Source of the DNA: Lunularia cruciata
Lineage: Eukaryota; Streptophyta; Marchantiopsida; Lunulariales; Lunulariaceae
Length of the DNA: 64,000 bases
Reading direction: 5' to 3'
NCBI GenBank assembly: GCA_948567375.1
Contig: OX419758.1
Location: 22,883,001-22,947,000 of the forward strand
Shown: positions 11,221-22,150 of the stretch, piece by piece
Numbering within the stretch: position 1 is the stretch's first letter
Layout: every line of letters starts with the position of its first letter
Translations under genes and position numbers: made by a program
Notes under the pieces: model-generated
Told to the model about the DNA's origin: nothing
The model's input: only the letters and a program-made list of their open reading frames with translations
Database searches by the model: none

Positions 11221-11599
11221 AGACAAGGTTCATAGTCGAGTGAGGGATGGGTATGTTTCCTACCAATCCACTTTAGTAGTGGTAGTGTTGGCTCACTACG
11301 TCAAGGATCATGGCATCATTTTCAACTTTCAATGGTTTTGTTACTTGGCCCAGTGAATTATTGGTGGGAAATGCCCATGTAGAGGATACTCTAGTGCTAA
11401 AGGAGATCACTTAGATTTGGAGTACAAGTGGGATCATTTTATCCACCTTGGTTGTTCAATTGTAGCGTTATGAGGAAGCATTGTAGCAACATGCAAATCA
11501 GTTAGTGCAACAAGCTTGGAGTGGAGCCTTTGTACCACCATGAGATCAGTGTGAGGATGAGCCTCCGGAGTCAATTACCTTGTCACCTTTGGATACCAC

Positions 11600-12560
11600 T
11601 CTCATTGCTTGGCAGTATCCAATATAAGGAGTAGGTCTCTTGGAGTTGTTGGGTAGGATTAGCATTAGACTAGTTGCGGTATTATAGGCAAGTATTTGAG
11701 TACAAAGGTACTTGTATGTAGAGAGAGATGAGACTACTAAGTACATGTCTCTACATCATGGAGCACACTTGGCCTATTGGTATCTTGAGTTATTACCGAT
11801 AGCAATAGTCAAAGGTTACCAAAAGACCTTACCAACACACATTTCCTTGTTAGGGATGCAAGATTTAGAGAGATATGGTCCCATTCACTTTATGATTTCT
11901 AGATAGCCATGTTAGGGACATGCATTTGTTGTGTTGGCCGAGGTTAGGGTCTCCAAGACTCCTATTTTGGTGTGTTTTGGGAGATGTTACGTATACTACA
12001 ACATCTCTAGGTTCATCAGTTTGTTTCTTTAGCTTACATTTGGTGAACATCCCTTTGATGGGTGATTCTTGTACATGAGTGGTGGCGGGTACACATCAGG
12101 TCCGTTTTTGGATGGGACCTATTGTGTTGTTTGATGCAGTTAGTTTGGGACCACAGTCTTCATCTTTGGTAGACAAACCTCTTAACCAAAGAGGTTGTAC
12201 AATGTGCTTACAATGGGATTTAGCGACTAGACCATCTCATTGTCGATGACATTTGGATGTTGTGTGATTATCTCAAATAGTGGTAGTGGTTGATAGGTCA
12301 TCTATGGCAGTGGTGAACCTTGTTGGACAACCCATAGCCACTTTACCCACACTTATGAGTTTCCTAGGCTATTATGCTTTTTGAGAGGGAGGTCATGGAC
12401 TTGTTTGGACTCATAGTTAGTAGTTGGTGAGCCTAACATCGATGAGAAGGAGCGGATGATGGGATTTTGTATTGGTATAGTGTTGTTATAGTAGTATTAG
12501 AGGTATCCAAGCATTAGGTGTTAGGTCAAGCTATGGACTTGAACTATTTGTGAGCAAAGT
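11600..12560 (+). pseudogene. C5-cytosine DNA methyltransferase domain embedded in element B
   Basis: Motifs in the expected order. Motif I-like LELLGRISIRL (11640-11672). An acidic motif II-like YLYVERDE (from 11709). A SLLGMQDLERYGPIHF stretch leading to motif IV, a Pro-Cys pair at 11907-11912 (Cys codon TGT 11910-11912). The flanks there are TAG codons where Trp and Gln are expected. Motif VI as VNIP (12043-12054, ENVP expected). Then VNLVGQP with LPTLMSF (from 12292), EKERMMGF (12444-12467) and motif X-like LGQAMDLN (12521-12544). The enzyme would methylate cytosine in DNA using S-adenosylmethionine. Three frames and about ten stops show decay. It lies between protease and RT and so would be part of the pol polyprotein. 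Confidence 0.85.
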
Positions 12561-12990
12561 AACATAGGATGTACTTGATAGGCATCACCACTCAAAGACT
12601 TGTGAGCTCTTTGCCTATTGAGACGATACATACACATGTTGAGGATGATGGACCATGTGGGCAAAGTATTCTTGGGACATAGCAAGTGGCTACTAGTGAG
12701 AGTGGTCTACTTGGGGTCCATCTAAGTGATTGTGGTCTACTTGGGTTACATCCTTGGTCTATTTGGGATGCAGCTAGAGGACATATGTAGCTTGCAATCT
12801 TAGTAGAGGAAGTTTTCCACACTAAGGTTAGGAGCTCTAGGGGTTGGGAGGATGATATTACTGCTCCCAAGGGCCTAATGTAGCAGCTGGTCAATACATC
12901 TTCCATTCCTATATCAATTACAAAGGATACTTGGGAGCCAGATCTTGGCTCCAAGCTTACAAGAGGGAAAGTGAGAGAATTTGGAGGTTC
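12561..12990 (+). other. Methyltransferase-RT linker of element B
   Basis: Translated pieces are low in recognisable motifs. Two near-repeats, GTGGTCTACTTGGG(GT/TT), occur at about 12703-12755. I see no domain. It probably spaced the methyltransferase from RT in the polyprotein. Confidence 0.4.
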
Positions 12991-14340
12991 TTGAGGAGCT
13001 ACAGAATTTTTTTTGTCTTTAGTATGGAAGATTTGGGTGCTTTAAAAGGACATGGTATTTGAATTGAGCTTATTAGTGATACACCAATTTTTTGATATCC
13101 ATATAGATATAATGTGATATGGAGAGAGCATTGATTCAAAGCCAAAGTAGAGATCTTTTTGAAGCTAGTTTAGTGGAGATTTCACATGGAAAGTATGTTT
13201 TAGCTACAATGATGCCAGCCAAGAAGAACATGCATGTTAACTACACAAATAGGCAGATGTGTGGAGATTACCATCCTATCAACCAATAGACTAGGTCTAA
13301 TTGGGATATTATACCTATACAAGAGATCTTTGATGCAATTGGACATGCAAAGGTCTTCAATACTTTGGATTTTTGAGCAAGATATCATCAATTGCCAATC
13401 AAGGAGGAGGCTAAGTCCAAGATAACATTTTGAGATATTGATCCTCATAGCAAGGATGTGTTATATCAATGGAGTTTCTTACCATTTGGGTAAAAAACAC
13501 TCTTGTCAAGTTCCAAAGGGTCATGGAAAGGATCCTAGCAAGAATGGTGCTATATTGATGATATTTTGGTCTATAGTACTATAGTGGAGGAGCATGAGAG
13601 ACATTTTTTTGGAAGTGTTTAAAAGATTAAGATCTCATGGACTCAAATTACATCCTAGGAAGCGTAAATTCTTCCATCAACAAGTTGAGTATTTGGGTCA
13701 TACTATCTACCCTAGAGGACTTGATGTTCAATAGACCAAGGTGAATGCTATTGCATGTATTTCTAAGCCTATGGATATGAGAAGAGTGTAATCATTCCTT
13801 GGGTTGGAAAACTTCTATTGCCATTAGATGATTTAGTCCCATTGCCAAGACCTTGGTGAAGTTGACCAAGCTTACATAGGAGTGGTGTTGGGGAGATGAG
13901 TAGGAGAGAGCTTTTATAAAGCTCAAGGAGAGGTTGACATCTACTCCTATTCTTAAGAGACCAATAAGAGGAAGACCATTCCAGGTTCACACTTGGAGTA
14001 GTGCTCACCTAACAGATGATGAGGTGAAGGAGTTTGTTGTGGTCTATGCTAGTCACTCCAACAATTCAATGGAGGTAAAGTATAGTTCATATGAGGGAGA
14101 GTGCTGGCAGCAATATGGACAATAGCACATTTCGGATGTTACCTATTTGGTAACCCCTTCACTCTCATCACTGATCATCAACCACTAAAATGGTTGATGG
14201 AATCTGACAAGCTTTCAAGCAATCTTGCATGATGAGCTCTAATTTTATAGGCGTATGATTTCATAATTATTCATAGATTTGGAGTGGTGAACTATGATGT
14301 AGAAGGGTTGAGTAGAAACCCATGTCCCAACCAACATGAT
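12991..14340 (+). pseudogene. Element B reverse transcriptase and RNase H
   Basis: It starts with EDLGALKGH and an ELISDTPIF...YPYRYN block, followed by MPAKKNMHVNYT and MCGDYHPIN (from 13257). The palm motif reads YIDDILVYS (13551-13577), with both Asp kept. The connection reads FLGLENFY in another frame. RNase H follows: VVYASHSNNSMEVKYSSYEGE (14036-14100) and TLITDHQPLKWLMESDKL (about 14161-14214). Stops such as TAG after PINQ and several frameshifts are present. This RT is clearly different from the A and H/E families. Confidence 0.85.
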
Positions 14341-14479
14341 CAGACCGGAGCACATTGGCATGGTGAGACAAATGAGGAGATGGTGCCATGGTGGCATGCA
14401 TCTACCTTTCTATGTATATTTTATGAGGCTTTGGTGGTATCTCTCTCAACACATAAATGAGGAGTTATTGAGATCATAG

Positions 14480-15640
14480 ATCCAAAGGGTGGAGATAGTG
14501 GTACAATTAAGAAAGACATTCATGATGATATCTTAGTGATTGATTATCTTTGCATTGGTATTGTGGGTGGTATAGTTGGTGCCAAGGAGAAAGATCGTGT
14601 TCTTTAGTGAGCCAAGCTTTTCAAATTGGAGGGTAGACACCTTCTTCATATATGGGAAGATGGTAGAGTGTGAGTAGTACCAATTCCATCCTAGAGACCA
14701 TAGTTGGTCTATCATGCTCATGAAGAGCTAGGACATTTTGGAGTTAAGTGTACATATAACTTATTCCATAGTCATTTTTGGTGGCACAATATGCAAATCA
14801 ATGTACAACAATTTGTTGCAAGATGTGTGGTTTGTGACCAAGTTAGAGCATTATTTAATACTCCTATACCTCAATTACACATATTACCTATCATGGGGTT
14901 GAGTTATTGTTGGAGTTTGGACTTTGTTGAACCTTTACCGTTGATTGTGAGACACCACCGATATGTTCTGGTTATGGTGGACCACTTTTCCAAGTGGATT
15001 GAGTTGGTGGCACTTCTTGACAAGTCCCATGAAGGGATGGCTTATTTGTTCCTAGATTGGGTTCTTAGTCATTTTGGTGTATCAAATGAGGTTTTGACTA
15101 ATTGGGTTATAGATATCTTGTGTAACAAGGCCTTGATTTATCTTCATACTACCACTCAAAATCACCTTGAGGTAGATGATTAAGCAAAGAGAGGAAGTGG
15201 CTCAGATAATGAAGAGATGATTGTATATGTATGGTTTGTAGAGAGGCAAATGAAAGATTAGGATCTCCAATTACCTTGGTTGGGCATGGGCTATCGATTT
15301 AGTTGGCAAGTCTTCTTAGCATCCTTCTCTCCTTACTTATACTCTATAGACAAGATCCAGATTTACCTATAGACATTTGTTGAGATGATACTATAGTTTT
15401 GGACTTGGATGATCTAGATATATGGGTGAGCACATGTTCTCAACATGCAAAGATCTTTTGGAGAATGATGCCAATGACCTTTGAGAACTTGGTAATTAAT
15501 CAACATAAGGATACCTTGTACTATGTTACTATTCCAAAAGGAGATTATAGACCCTCGATCCATGGATTTCATCCATGTGACTATGTTTATCTATCATAGA
15601 TAACACCGATGAAACTTGATGTTACTATAGGCAGCACTAT
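14480..15640 (+). pseudogene. Element B integrase
   Basis: The 159-codon open stretch 14704-15183 holds the zinc-binding part (H...H near HAHEELGHF, then CVVCDQ) and the core start SLDFVEP (first Asp). The second Asp region reads VLTNWVIDIL, with Asp probably changed to Asn. The Glu region is broken by stops near 15182-15300. From 15399 a frame reads MPMTFENL, DTLYYVTIPKGDYRP and FHPCDYVYL, the C-terminal DNA-binding part. Integrase would insert the cDNA into the genome. Confidence 0.8.
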
Positions 15641-15659
15641 CTTGAGAGTGTATGAGATT

Positions 15660-15940
15660 TTGCCTTCTTGAGTCCTTGTGTTGGAAGGACATGATGGTGT
15701 TATTTGGAAGGATCATGTACACAATTTTGTGCCATACCACCTCCCAAACATTGATGGTACTATGGATCCAAGCTTGGCACTTGTACGGGTAGGTTTGTGG
15801 TGTATGTTATGCGGCACTTTTGGTGGAGCTACTACTATGTTAGTGTATGATAGCTATTCAAGAGGATGGCATATGGTATTTTTTACCCCTCTCCTCATAG
15901 TGGTTCCTTAAGGACAGTAGTTATGTCCTAGATGTACTTG
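15660..15940 (+). pseudogene. PHD finger at the C-terminus of element B pol
   Basis: In one frame from 15678 the sequence reads VIWKDHVHNF, then CMLCG (15801-15815), TMLVYDSYSRGWHM and FFTPLLIVVP. After a TAA and a TAG it continues to CPRC (15924-15935). The spacing fits a PHD finger, C4HC3. Three ligands have decayed (two Cys to Tyr, one Cys to Phe), while His and four Cys remain. The TAG before LCPRC sits where PHD fingers have Trp. PHD fingers read histone H3 tails, so it probably targeted integration. Confidence 0.75.
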
Positions 15941-16110
15941 ACCTATAGCTAGTTCACTCTTTATATGGTATAGATTGTAGACAAGTGACTAACCATGAGG
16001 CTTGATAACAATCAGCTTCCTGATCTTTGCCCACCATTTGGTATACCATATACTTGAAGTAGATGGTTATCTCAAATTAGAAGGACCTACTTGCTAGCTA
16101 GGGGAGCAAT
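15941..16110 (+). other. Element B 3' untranslated region and polypurine tract
   Basis: This is non-coding with scattered stops. AGGGGAGCAAT (16100-16110) sits directly before the LTR start and is the likely plus-strand priming tract. Confidence 0.5.
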
Positions 16111-16665
16111 TGTGGCACTTTAGAGTCCATGTATGACTTATGTGTGAGTTTTGTTTCTATAGTGTATGATTTTGAAATTTATATATGTTGTGTAGCAATG
16201 TATATATGTATGACAACTATCATAACATTTGTGGTGTCAAAGCTAGATTGCTCAGACACTAGAGTAGTAGTGTTGGTAGTCATACATATTTTGGTAGTTA
16301 TTCATGGACTACTTGTTGATGGTCCAATTTCTTGTTTGGGGTACTCATTACATGGTGGAACCACCCTCACTTGCACCATTTGCACCATCAAATGTGCCAT
16401 CTGTGGGACCATTAGGGCTGGAGACCTAGGTCAAAATCAGATGTATATGTTTGAAGTGCAACTCCAAAGAGCTTACTTCTTTGATGATGAGCCTTTGAGT
16501 TCTTGGTTATGGCGGACAGAGACCGGCGAGCATCATTTGGAGTCTCTTAGCTAGAGTGGGTTTAGCTTGACTATAATTAGTGTCCAATTGTTGGTAGAGT
16601 GACTGAGTGATTGATAAATTACTGATCTATTTGAGTGTGATTTGAGTTGAAGAAGAACTGATTAT
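16111..16665 (+). repeat. 3' LTR of element B
   Basis: It begins TGTGGCACTTTAGAG after the purine tract. The middle (16288-16370) matches the 5' remnant. It is followed at 16666 by a second copy of its own first ~100 bases, which puts the LTR length at about 555. No CA end is visible (reads CTGATTAT). Confidence 0.6.
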
Positions 16666-16766
16666 TGTGGCACTTTAGAGTCCATGTATGACTTATGTGT
16701 GAGTTGTGCTTCTAAAGTATATGATGTTGACAACAATGTATGTTGTGTAGCAATGTATATACACAC
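16666..16766 (+). repeat. Second partial copy of the B LTR start
   Basis: Positions 16666-16764 repeat 16111-16210 with roughly ten differences, then break off into H gag sequence. This could be a tandem LTR remnant or a local duplication. Confidence 0.7.
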
Positions 16767-17860
16767 GATCACTTTCAAGAATGATCATGTAATGCAAGAA
16801 GGAAAATCATCCTAAAACCCAATAACAATAGGCAAAGTAACTATAGAGTCACTCAAGATGATGACACTAACCTCAATCAACAAGAAACCATATTTTTATT
16901 GCGGATGAAGAAGACATGCAAGATTGAGCCTTACAAAGGACAACATTCCATGGGAGTAGTGGAAAATTGGACCTCAAGAATGAATTGATACTTATGATTA
17001 TTAACAATAAAGATCACAAATCAGTTTGCAAGTATGTTTGCATGTGGGTACTTGACCGATAAAGCCCTTATATGTATGGTGCTTGGTAATAATCAGTGTT
17101 GGTGGAAGGAAGAAAGATCACTTGGATGGCGGTGCAAGGAGGATTGTTGAAGAATTTCCAATTTGTGGATTCTATGCAGGTAGCTTGAATCCAATTATGG
17201 AGTTGAAGAAAATGAACAAAATACAAGAATACCTAGAGGTATTTTTTGATCTATAGGTTGTGATAACCAATATGAGCCCTAAAAAAGCTCTTGATAATTC
17301 CAAACAATGTTGAAAGAGCAAATTAACCAAGAGGTAATGGTACAAAATCCTTGCTCTATTTTGAAGCCATCGTATGTACTCAAAGAATAGTAGGAGTGCT
17401 TGGTGGAGGTGAAGTGGCAGTCCGGACACAACACTATCAAGTTGAAATATTGCACTTTGCTAGACTAGTTCCATTGGAATTGAGCAACATTCATTTTTGA
17501 GACCAAGGAACACAATCGCTCCAAGGAGAATGTGCACATCTCAAAGAAATGACAAATGGAATCCCATCAGGAGAAAGTGCTTGAGCAGAACAACTCCATT
17601 GTTACAATTGTGGTTATTAAGGCACATAACTATCAATTTTTGTGCCCGCCTTCCTAGGGTCCTTAGCCTCTATATAGATGACCTTTGAATAACTTGGAGA
17701 AACAAATCAAAGAGGAGCATGTTGAAATCACATTGGAAAACAAAGATTGCCAATAAATGTACCTTATGGCCTTATTGGCTCAATGGAGAGGACAAAAGTG
17801 CAGGAAAGAAAAGGACGAGTGTGCAAAGGTTGAGAATAACAAATGCACAACTTCTCATTG
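16767..17860 (+). pseudogene. Element H gag (part 2)
   Basis: It resumes H after B. It matches D from about 30870, for example MKKTCKIEPYK at 16905-16935 and the AVQGGLLKNFQ block near 17130. The knuckle near 17602-17650 reads CYNCGY followed by a stop and has lost the later ligands. The frame changes several times. It would form the particle core. Confidence 0.7.
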
Positions 17861-18430
17861 TAAATGGAGTCCTAGAATGCAATTAGGTGAGAATATTGAT
17901 AGACCTTGGAGTAACAAGAATTTCTTGTCTTGCTGCATTGCAATAAGGTTGGAGATGGAACTAATGAAGGTTGAGAATGAAGAAGTAGAGTTACTTAATG
18001 ATCAAATAAAGAGGATTTAGTCATTATCTAAAAGGGTAGCACTCTTTGTATGAAAGTATCAAGAAGAAATCAAGTGGCAAGTAATATGGCTAGCTCATTA
18101 TGATGTGATCTTAGGCATACCTTGGATGGAGCACTACAATCCCATGGTAGATTGGAGAACAAAAATAGTGAGAACTAGCCAATGGAAGATTTATTGGAGA
18201 GAGGGAAAGATCCCAAAGGCAAGAATTGCCTCTCTATGTCATAGACATAACAATAATTGAAAAGACAAATAGATATTTCATGGGTCTAATAAGAGAAGTT
18301 AAGAGTACAAGTCAATGGATAAATTTTAGAGAATTTGAAAGATATGGTCAATGAGTGTCAAGATGTCTTTCTTGATGATTTACCCTCAAAATTACCACCA
18401 AAAAAGAGAATAGATCACATAATCAAGATA
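17861..18430 (+). pseudogene. Element H aspartic protease
   Basis: The active site reads Asp-Leu-Gly at 17902-17910, the same unusual triplet as in D, E and N. VILGIPWMEHYN follows at about 18108-18140. The open piece 17757-18020 is in a shifted frame for part of this. It should release mature proteins from Gag-Pol, but stops (for example 18018-18020) break it. Confidence 0.65.
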
Positions 18431-19241
18431 CTTCTTAGGAAATTACCTCCTTGTAAGGCTCCATATTGACTATCATCTCATGAGTTGGAGGAGTGCAAGG
18501 CTCAAATTGAGGATATGTTACAAAAAAAGTTTATCCAAATCAACATATCACCATATGGTGTTCCTATCTTGTTTATGAAGAAGAAAGACAAGATGATGTA
18601 AATGTCCATTGACTATCGAGGCGGAAATCAACAAATAGTGATGAATAAATATCCATTATCTTGAATTGATGACATGTTTGAGCAACTCAATAGGGAAAAA
18701 AATTTCACCAAAATTGATCTATGGAGTAATTACAATCAAATAAGGATCATAGAGGAAAACATACACAAAACTACCTTTCAAATGAGGTATGGTCACTTTG
18801 AGTACCTAATGATGCCATTTAGTCTCACCAACATACCATCATGAGTTTGATGACTAATATATTTTTTCCATACTTAGATAAGTCTACTATCTTTTTTCTA
18901 GATGATATCTTAGTCTACAATAGGACAATGAAAGAGAACAAGCAACATTTATGAGAAATCCTCCATATTCTATGATAGAATCAATTGTATGCCAAAGTCT
19001 CAAAGTGTGATTCTGGAAAATCTAAAGTAGATTACATAGGGTATAGAGTAAATGTAGAAGGTATCTAAGGTTTAATAAATAAAATAGATGTCATTCAAAA
19101 ATAGGGTGCTCCAAAAGATCAGACTCAACTCAAGAGTTTCTTGAGATTGACTAGGTTCTATCATCAATTTGTCAAAGGCTTCTCTAGGGTTGCAAACTCC
19201 TTAATGACACTACTTGGCAAGGGAAAGAATTGGTTGTGATC
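18431..19241 (+). pseudogene. Element H reverse transcriptase, 5' part (cut by E)
   Basis: It matches D 32560-33355: SPYGVPILF, then MSIDYRG, IDLWSNYNQIRI and FFLDDILVY near 18892-18920, with both catalytic Asp kept. It stops inside the connection, at GKGKNWL (about 19236), where the reverse LTR of E begins. The RNase H part resumes at 40651. Confidence 0.8.
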
Positions 19242-19831
19242 TATAATTTTTTGAGGAGAAGATGACCTCCAAGAGGAAAACAAGAGAAGAAACACAAGAG
19301 TTCAACCCTCAATACTCCAATGCCCCAAAGGAGCACCTTGTCTTTATTATGTAGCAAAGACAATCCCCTCAAAGGGAGCTCCACCCTTGGATTAGATACA
19401 TGAAGTGTTGATATGTTTGTGAGCACCAACCTTTGCTTAGTTGTATGGATGGATGACATGTCTATGCTTGTCCTACCTGGTTGGTCAAACAAGTTTGACT
19501 AAAGAGAATCTTTGGTAAATCTTCCTTTAAGAAGCTCAAAACAACATAAGTAAGGTACCATTCCAAAGAATTCAATGAGATGAAAATGGGAGAGAAAGCA
19601 ATGCCTTCTATCTTGGAGGAGAAATTTTCAATTTTTGAGCTCTAATTCATCATTTAGGCCTCCAAAATTGGCTCTAACTTTTTGAGTGGTTTTGGTCTCT
19701 ACTCATTAGTGGAAATACTCTCTTGGGGACATATCTATTTGGTCTACTTAGACCATCATATATAACATTCTTCTAGATATCACCAAGTCAATTTCCACTT
19801 GTAAATAATATGTATAGCTAATGGTATTGCA
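19242..19831 (-). repeat. 3' LTR of element E
   Basis: It starts TATAATTTTTTGAGG (TGTAAT expected) and ends TATTGCA (TATTACA expected). The TATA region appears reversed near 19348. CTCCTCCCTTTTAAG just right of it is the complement of the purine tract AAAAGGGAGGAG. Confidence 0.85.
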
Positions 19832-19834
19832 AAG

Positions 19835-21075
19835 CTCCTCCCTTTTAAGATGTAATGTCCTCATTGCAAAGTTGTTGCTCAAAAGATTGCACTAACACCA
19901 ATGCATGTGTCAAGATAGCTTTTGGCTCCTATGTTACCTCATACAATGAATACTCTTTCCAATGTACAAGATATTCTACATATGGATGGCAATTACCATG
20001 GATGCATTTTTTGAAGATATGTTTGACTTCATATTCTTCCGTGTTGTCAATGAGTATTGAACAAGGTCTAACTTCTTGCTTGAAAGGAAAATGGGGAGGT
20101 TGGGGTTCCTATCTATGTAGTAAGGAAACATGGAACATTGGATGGATCTTAATGTGTGGTGGTAGCTCGAGGTGATAAGCCTCTATGCCAATTTGATGGA
20201 GGATGGGAAAAGGCCCCATAAAATGAGGTCTGAGCTTATGAGGTTGAGCTCTGAATTAATGTGAGGTTGCTTGTGGATAGTTAGACTTGATCCTCAACAT
20301 TGAACTCCATGTGCATGTGTTTTTGTTGATTTTGGATGACCTACAACCTATGCTTGGTGTTCTCCACACCATTTTGGAGTCTAGAAACAGAAGGTTTGTG
20401 CCCCCATTACGAAACTTTTTTACAAGTTAAAAGAGAAAGGTTTTGTAAAATGAAAGTGTTGATAACATCAACCTTTGTAGCTATTGGGTGGATATTTACC
20501 AAGCTTGAAGGTGTGAAAGTGTGCTCTCTGTACATGAGGAAAAATGGTGTGATCTGTGTAGATGCATTCACTAAATTGATGTAGAAAAATTCCATTAGTG
20601 AAAATAAGGTGTCCCACCTTTCTTGCTCCTTTAAGGTGAAGCTCCAAAGCATGTCCTCAATAGTGTGATTAGCTTGCTCTATTTATCCATCAGTTTGTGG
20701 AGGGTATGCCATGGACATGGCCAATTTGGTTTTGAAGATGCCAAAGAGTGTTCTCCAAAATAAACTAATGAATTGAGTGCCTTAGTTGCCGATGAGCATT
20801 GAGACAAGCCGTGGTGCGGAAAGATTGCACCTAAGTACAATAAAGCTAACTGTGGAGTAATCACATCCTTGGTTGTAGGACACACATGGCTTATTTGCTG
20901 AGTTTTTTGACAAAGACTACAATGAAGTCAAACCTTGAGGTGGTCTTGGGTAATTCACAAACCAGATCCATGCTGACCTATTCCCAACATTGTGTAGGAG
21001 TAGGGAGGGGATGAAGGAGTCATATGGGAGTTACATTAGAGGCTTTATTTTGTTGATAGAGTAGACATCTTTGAG
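19835..21075 (-). pseudogene. Element E integrase core/C-terminus and chromodomain
   Basis: Read on the minus strand. The chromodomain lies at about 19880-20060 (EEYEVKHIF and YLVHWKEYSLYEVT). The integrase C-terminus is about 20160-20330. The core at 20407-21060 includes WDTLFSLMEFFY and QLALLYLGAIFPHHGLS. The purine tract is at 19833-19847. Stops and shifts are common. The N-terminal zinc finger lies beyond the insert, at 21738-22150. Confidence 0.75.
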
Positions 21076-21737
21076 TTGTGAGCTGGTATATCTCTAACTC
21101 AAGATGAACCTTTGATGACTATTATGGTAGCGCCCCATGGACCCCAAGTCCATAGTACTCCTCCAAGACACAAAAAATTGCTCACTAGAGAACTCAATGA
21201 GAGAGATAGTTGCAAATGAAAGGATCATGAGTACCTCCTCACCCCTAGTTTATATATATTTTTAAAATAGTTACACACCAAAGTTACTAATTATTAGAGT
21301 AACTCAAGTTACTAGGCTGAAAGTCAAATAAAGTCAAAAGGCTAAAGGAATATCCATACTCATAAGAATATTCTCCTAAGTATGTGGTCTTATCTTGATG
21401 CAACCACTAAGTCACAGATTCCTTCACATTGGCTATCCTTGGACTATAAAAGAATTCAAAAAAAAGGCTTGTGGGTCCAAGAGTTCTCAATTTTTCCTCA
21501 AAGCAAAACACCTAAGAATAATATCAAGTCAACACACTAGAATCCAAAATAGTGATGCTCATCTTTCCCACTTCCTCTAAAGTAAGGTCCCCTCATCTTA
21601 GATATGACTAAATTTAGCTAATCATGACTAATGTAGAACCGTCCTTTATCTTTATATAAATAATATCTCTCAAGTACTTATAGTTCCAAACTAAATATCC
21701 CAAAACATATACATGCACAAAATGGGTATTAAAGAGC
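21076..21737. mobile_element. Unclassified ~0.66-kb insertion in E integrase
   Basis: Element N reads continuously across this point (54455-54475), but E is interrupted between CATCTTTGAG and CATACTCCATCACA. The insert has no coding frame. It contains a (GTAACT)-rich stretch, TTACTAATTATTAGAGTAACTCAAGTTACT, of which both halves are reverse-complementary in part. It could be a solo LTR or a non-autonomous element. No target duplication is clear. Confidence 0.45.
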
Positions 21738-22150
21738 ATACTCCATCACATTGTTGCTCATGTTGGGCCAATAGTAATGGTATTTGATTGCATCTAAGGT
21801 CTTGTCCACTCCAAAGTGACTTGCAATGGCAAAATCATTACATTCTGCTAGGATGGTGGTTCTTAGGTATTGGGGTATCCAAGATATATAACTTACCATC
21901 ATGAAAGGTGAATACTTGGAGTACTGGTTATGCCTTTGGATAATTGAGCTCCTACAATCTGTGGGTCTGTCTTTGTAGTAGTAAGAATCCTTGGCTAAAA
22001 TTCTAGGTTCATATTGACCTCTACCACTAGATTGTTTACCATAAGCATTTGGGTGAATGCATCTGCAAGTTGCTTCTTGCCTTCCATATATATGATTGTC
22101 ATATTGAACTATTGTCTCCACTCTACCCATCATATCTATCAACAAGATAG
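21738..22150 (-). pseudogene. Element E integrase zinc-finger region
   Basis: The minus-strand frame 21729-22145 contains LAECNDFAIASHFGVDKTLDAIKYHYYWPNMSNNV (in two parts around 21745-21850). This is the His-His half of the HHCC finger, and the Cys pair lies across the insert. It matches D 34010-34140. Confidence 0.8.

Larger units (their letters stand above)
506..16766 (+). mobile_element. Element B: Ty3/gypsy carrying a DNA methyltransferase and a PHD finger (decayed)
   Basis: Order of recognisable parts: 5' LTR remnant, gag with zinc knuckle, protease, C5-cytosine methyltransferase, RT with YIDD, RNase H, integrase, PHD finger, purine tract, 3' LTR. RT before integrase places it in Ty3/gypsy. 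It has no chromodomain, unlike the A and H/E families here. It lies inside H and is split by A (4943-10479). Many in-frame stops and several frameshifts make it non-functional. No clean target duplication is visible, because both LTR ends are damaged. The outer limits are set by where H homology stops and resumes. Confidence 0.8.

Noticed and set aside
16129-16554. 141-codon open frame, the longest in the B 3' region
   Set aside because: It lies entirely within the B LTR, has no known domain and an odd Ile/Thr/Cys-rich make-up. It is most likely chance openness of LTR sequence.
19237-19241. TGATC/GAACC as target duplication of E
   Set aside because: They do not align base by base without a shift. 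The insertion point is instead supported by the H pol continuity.
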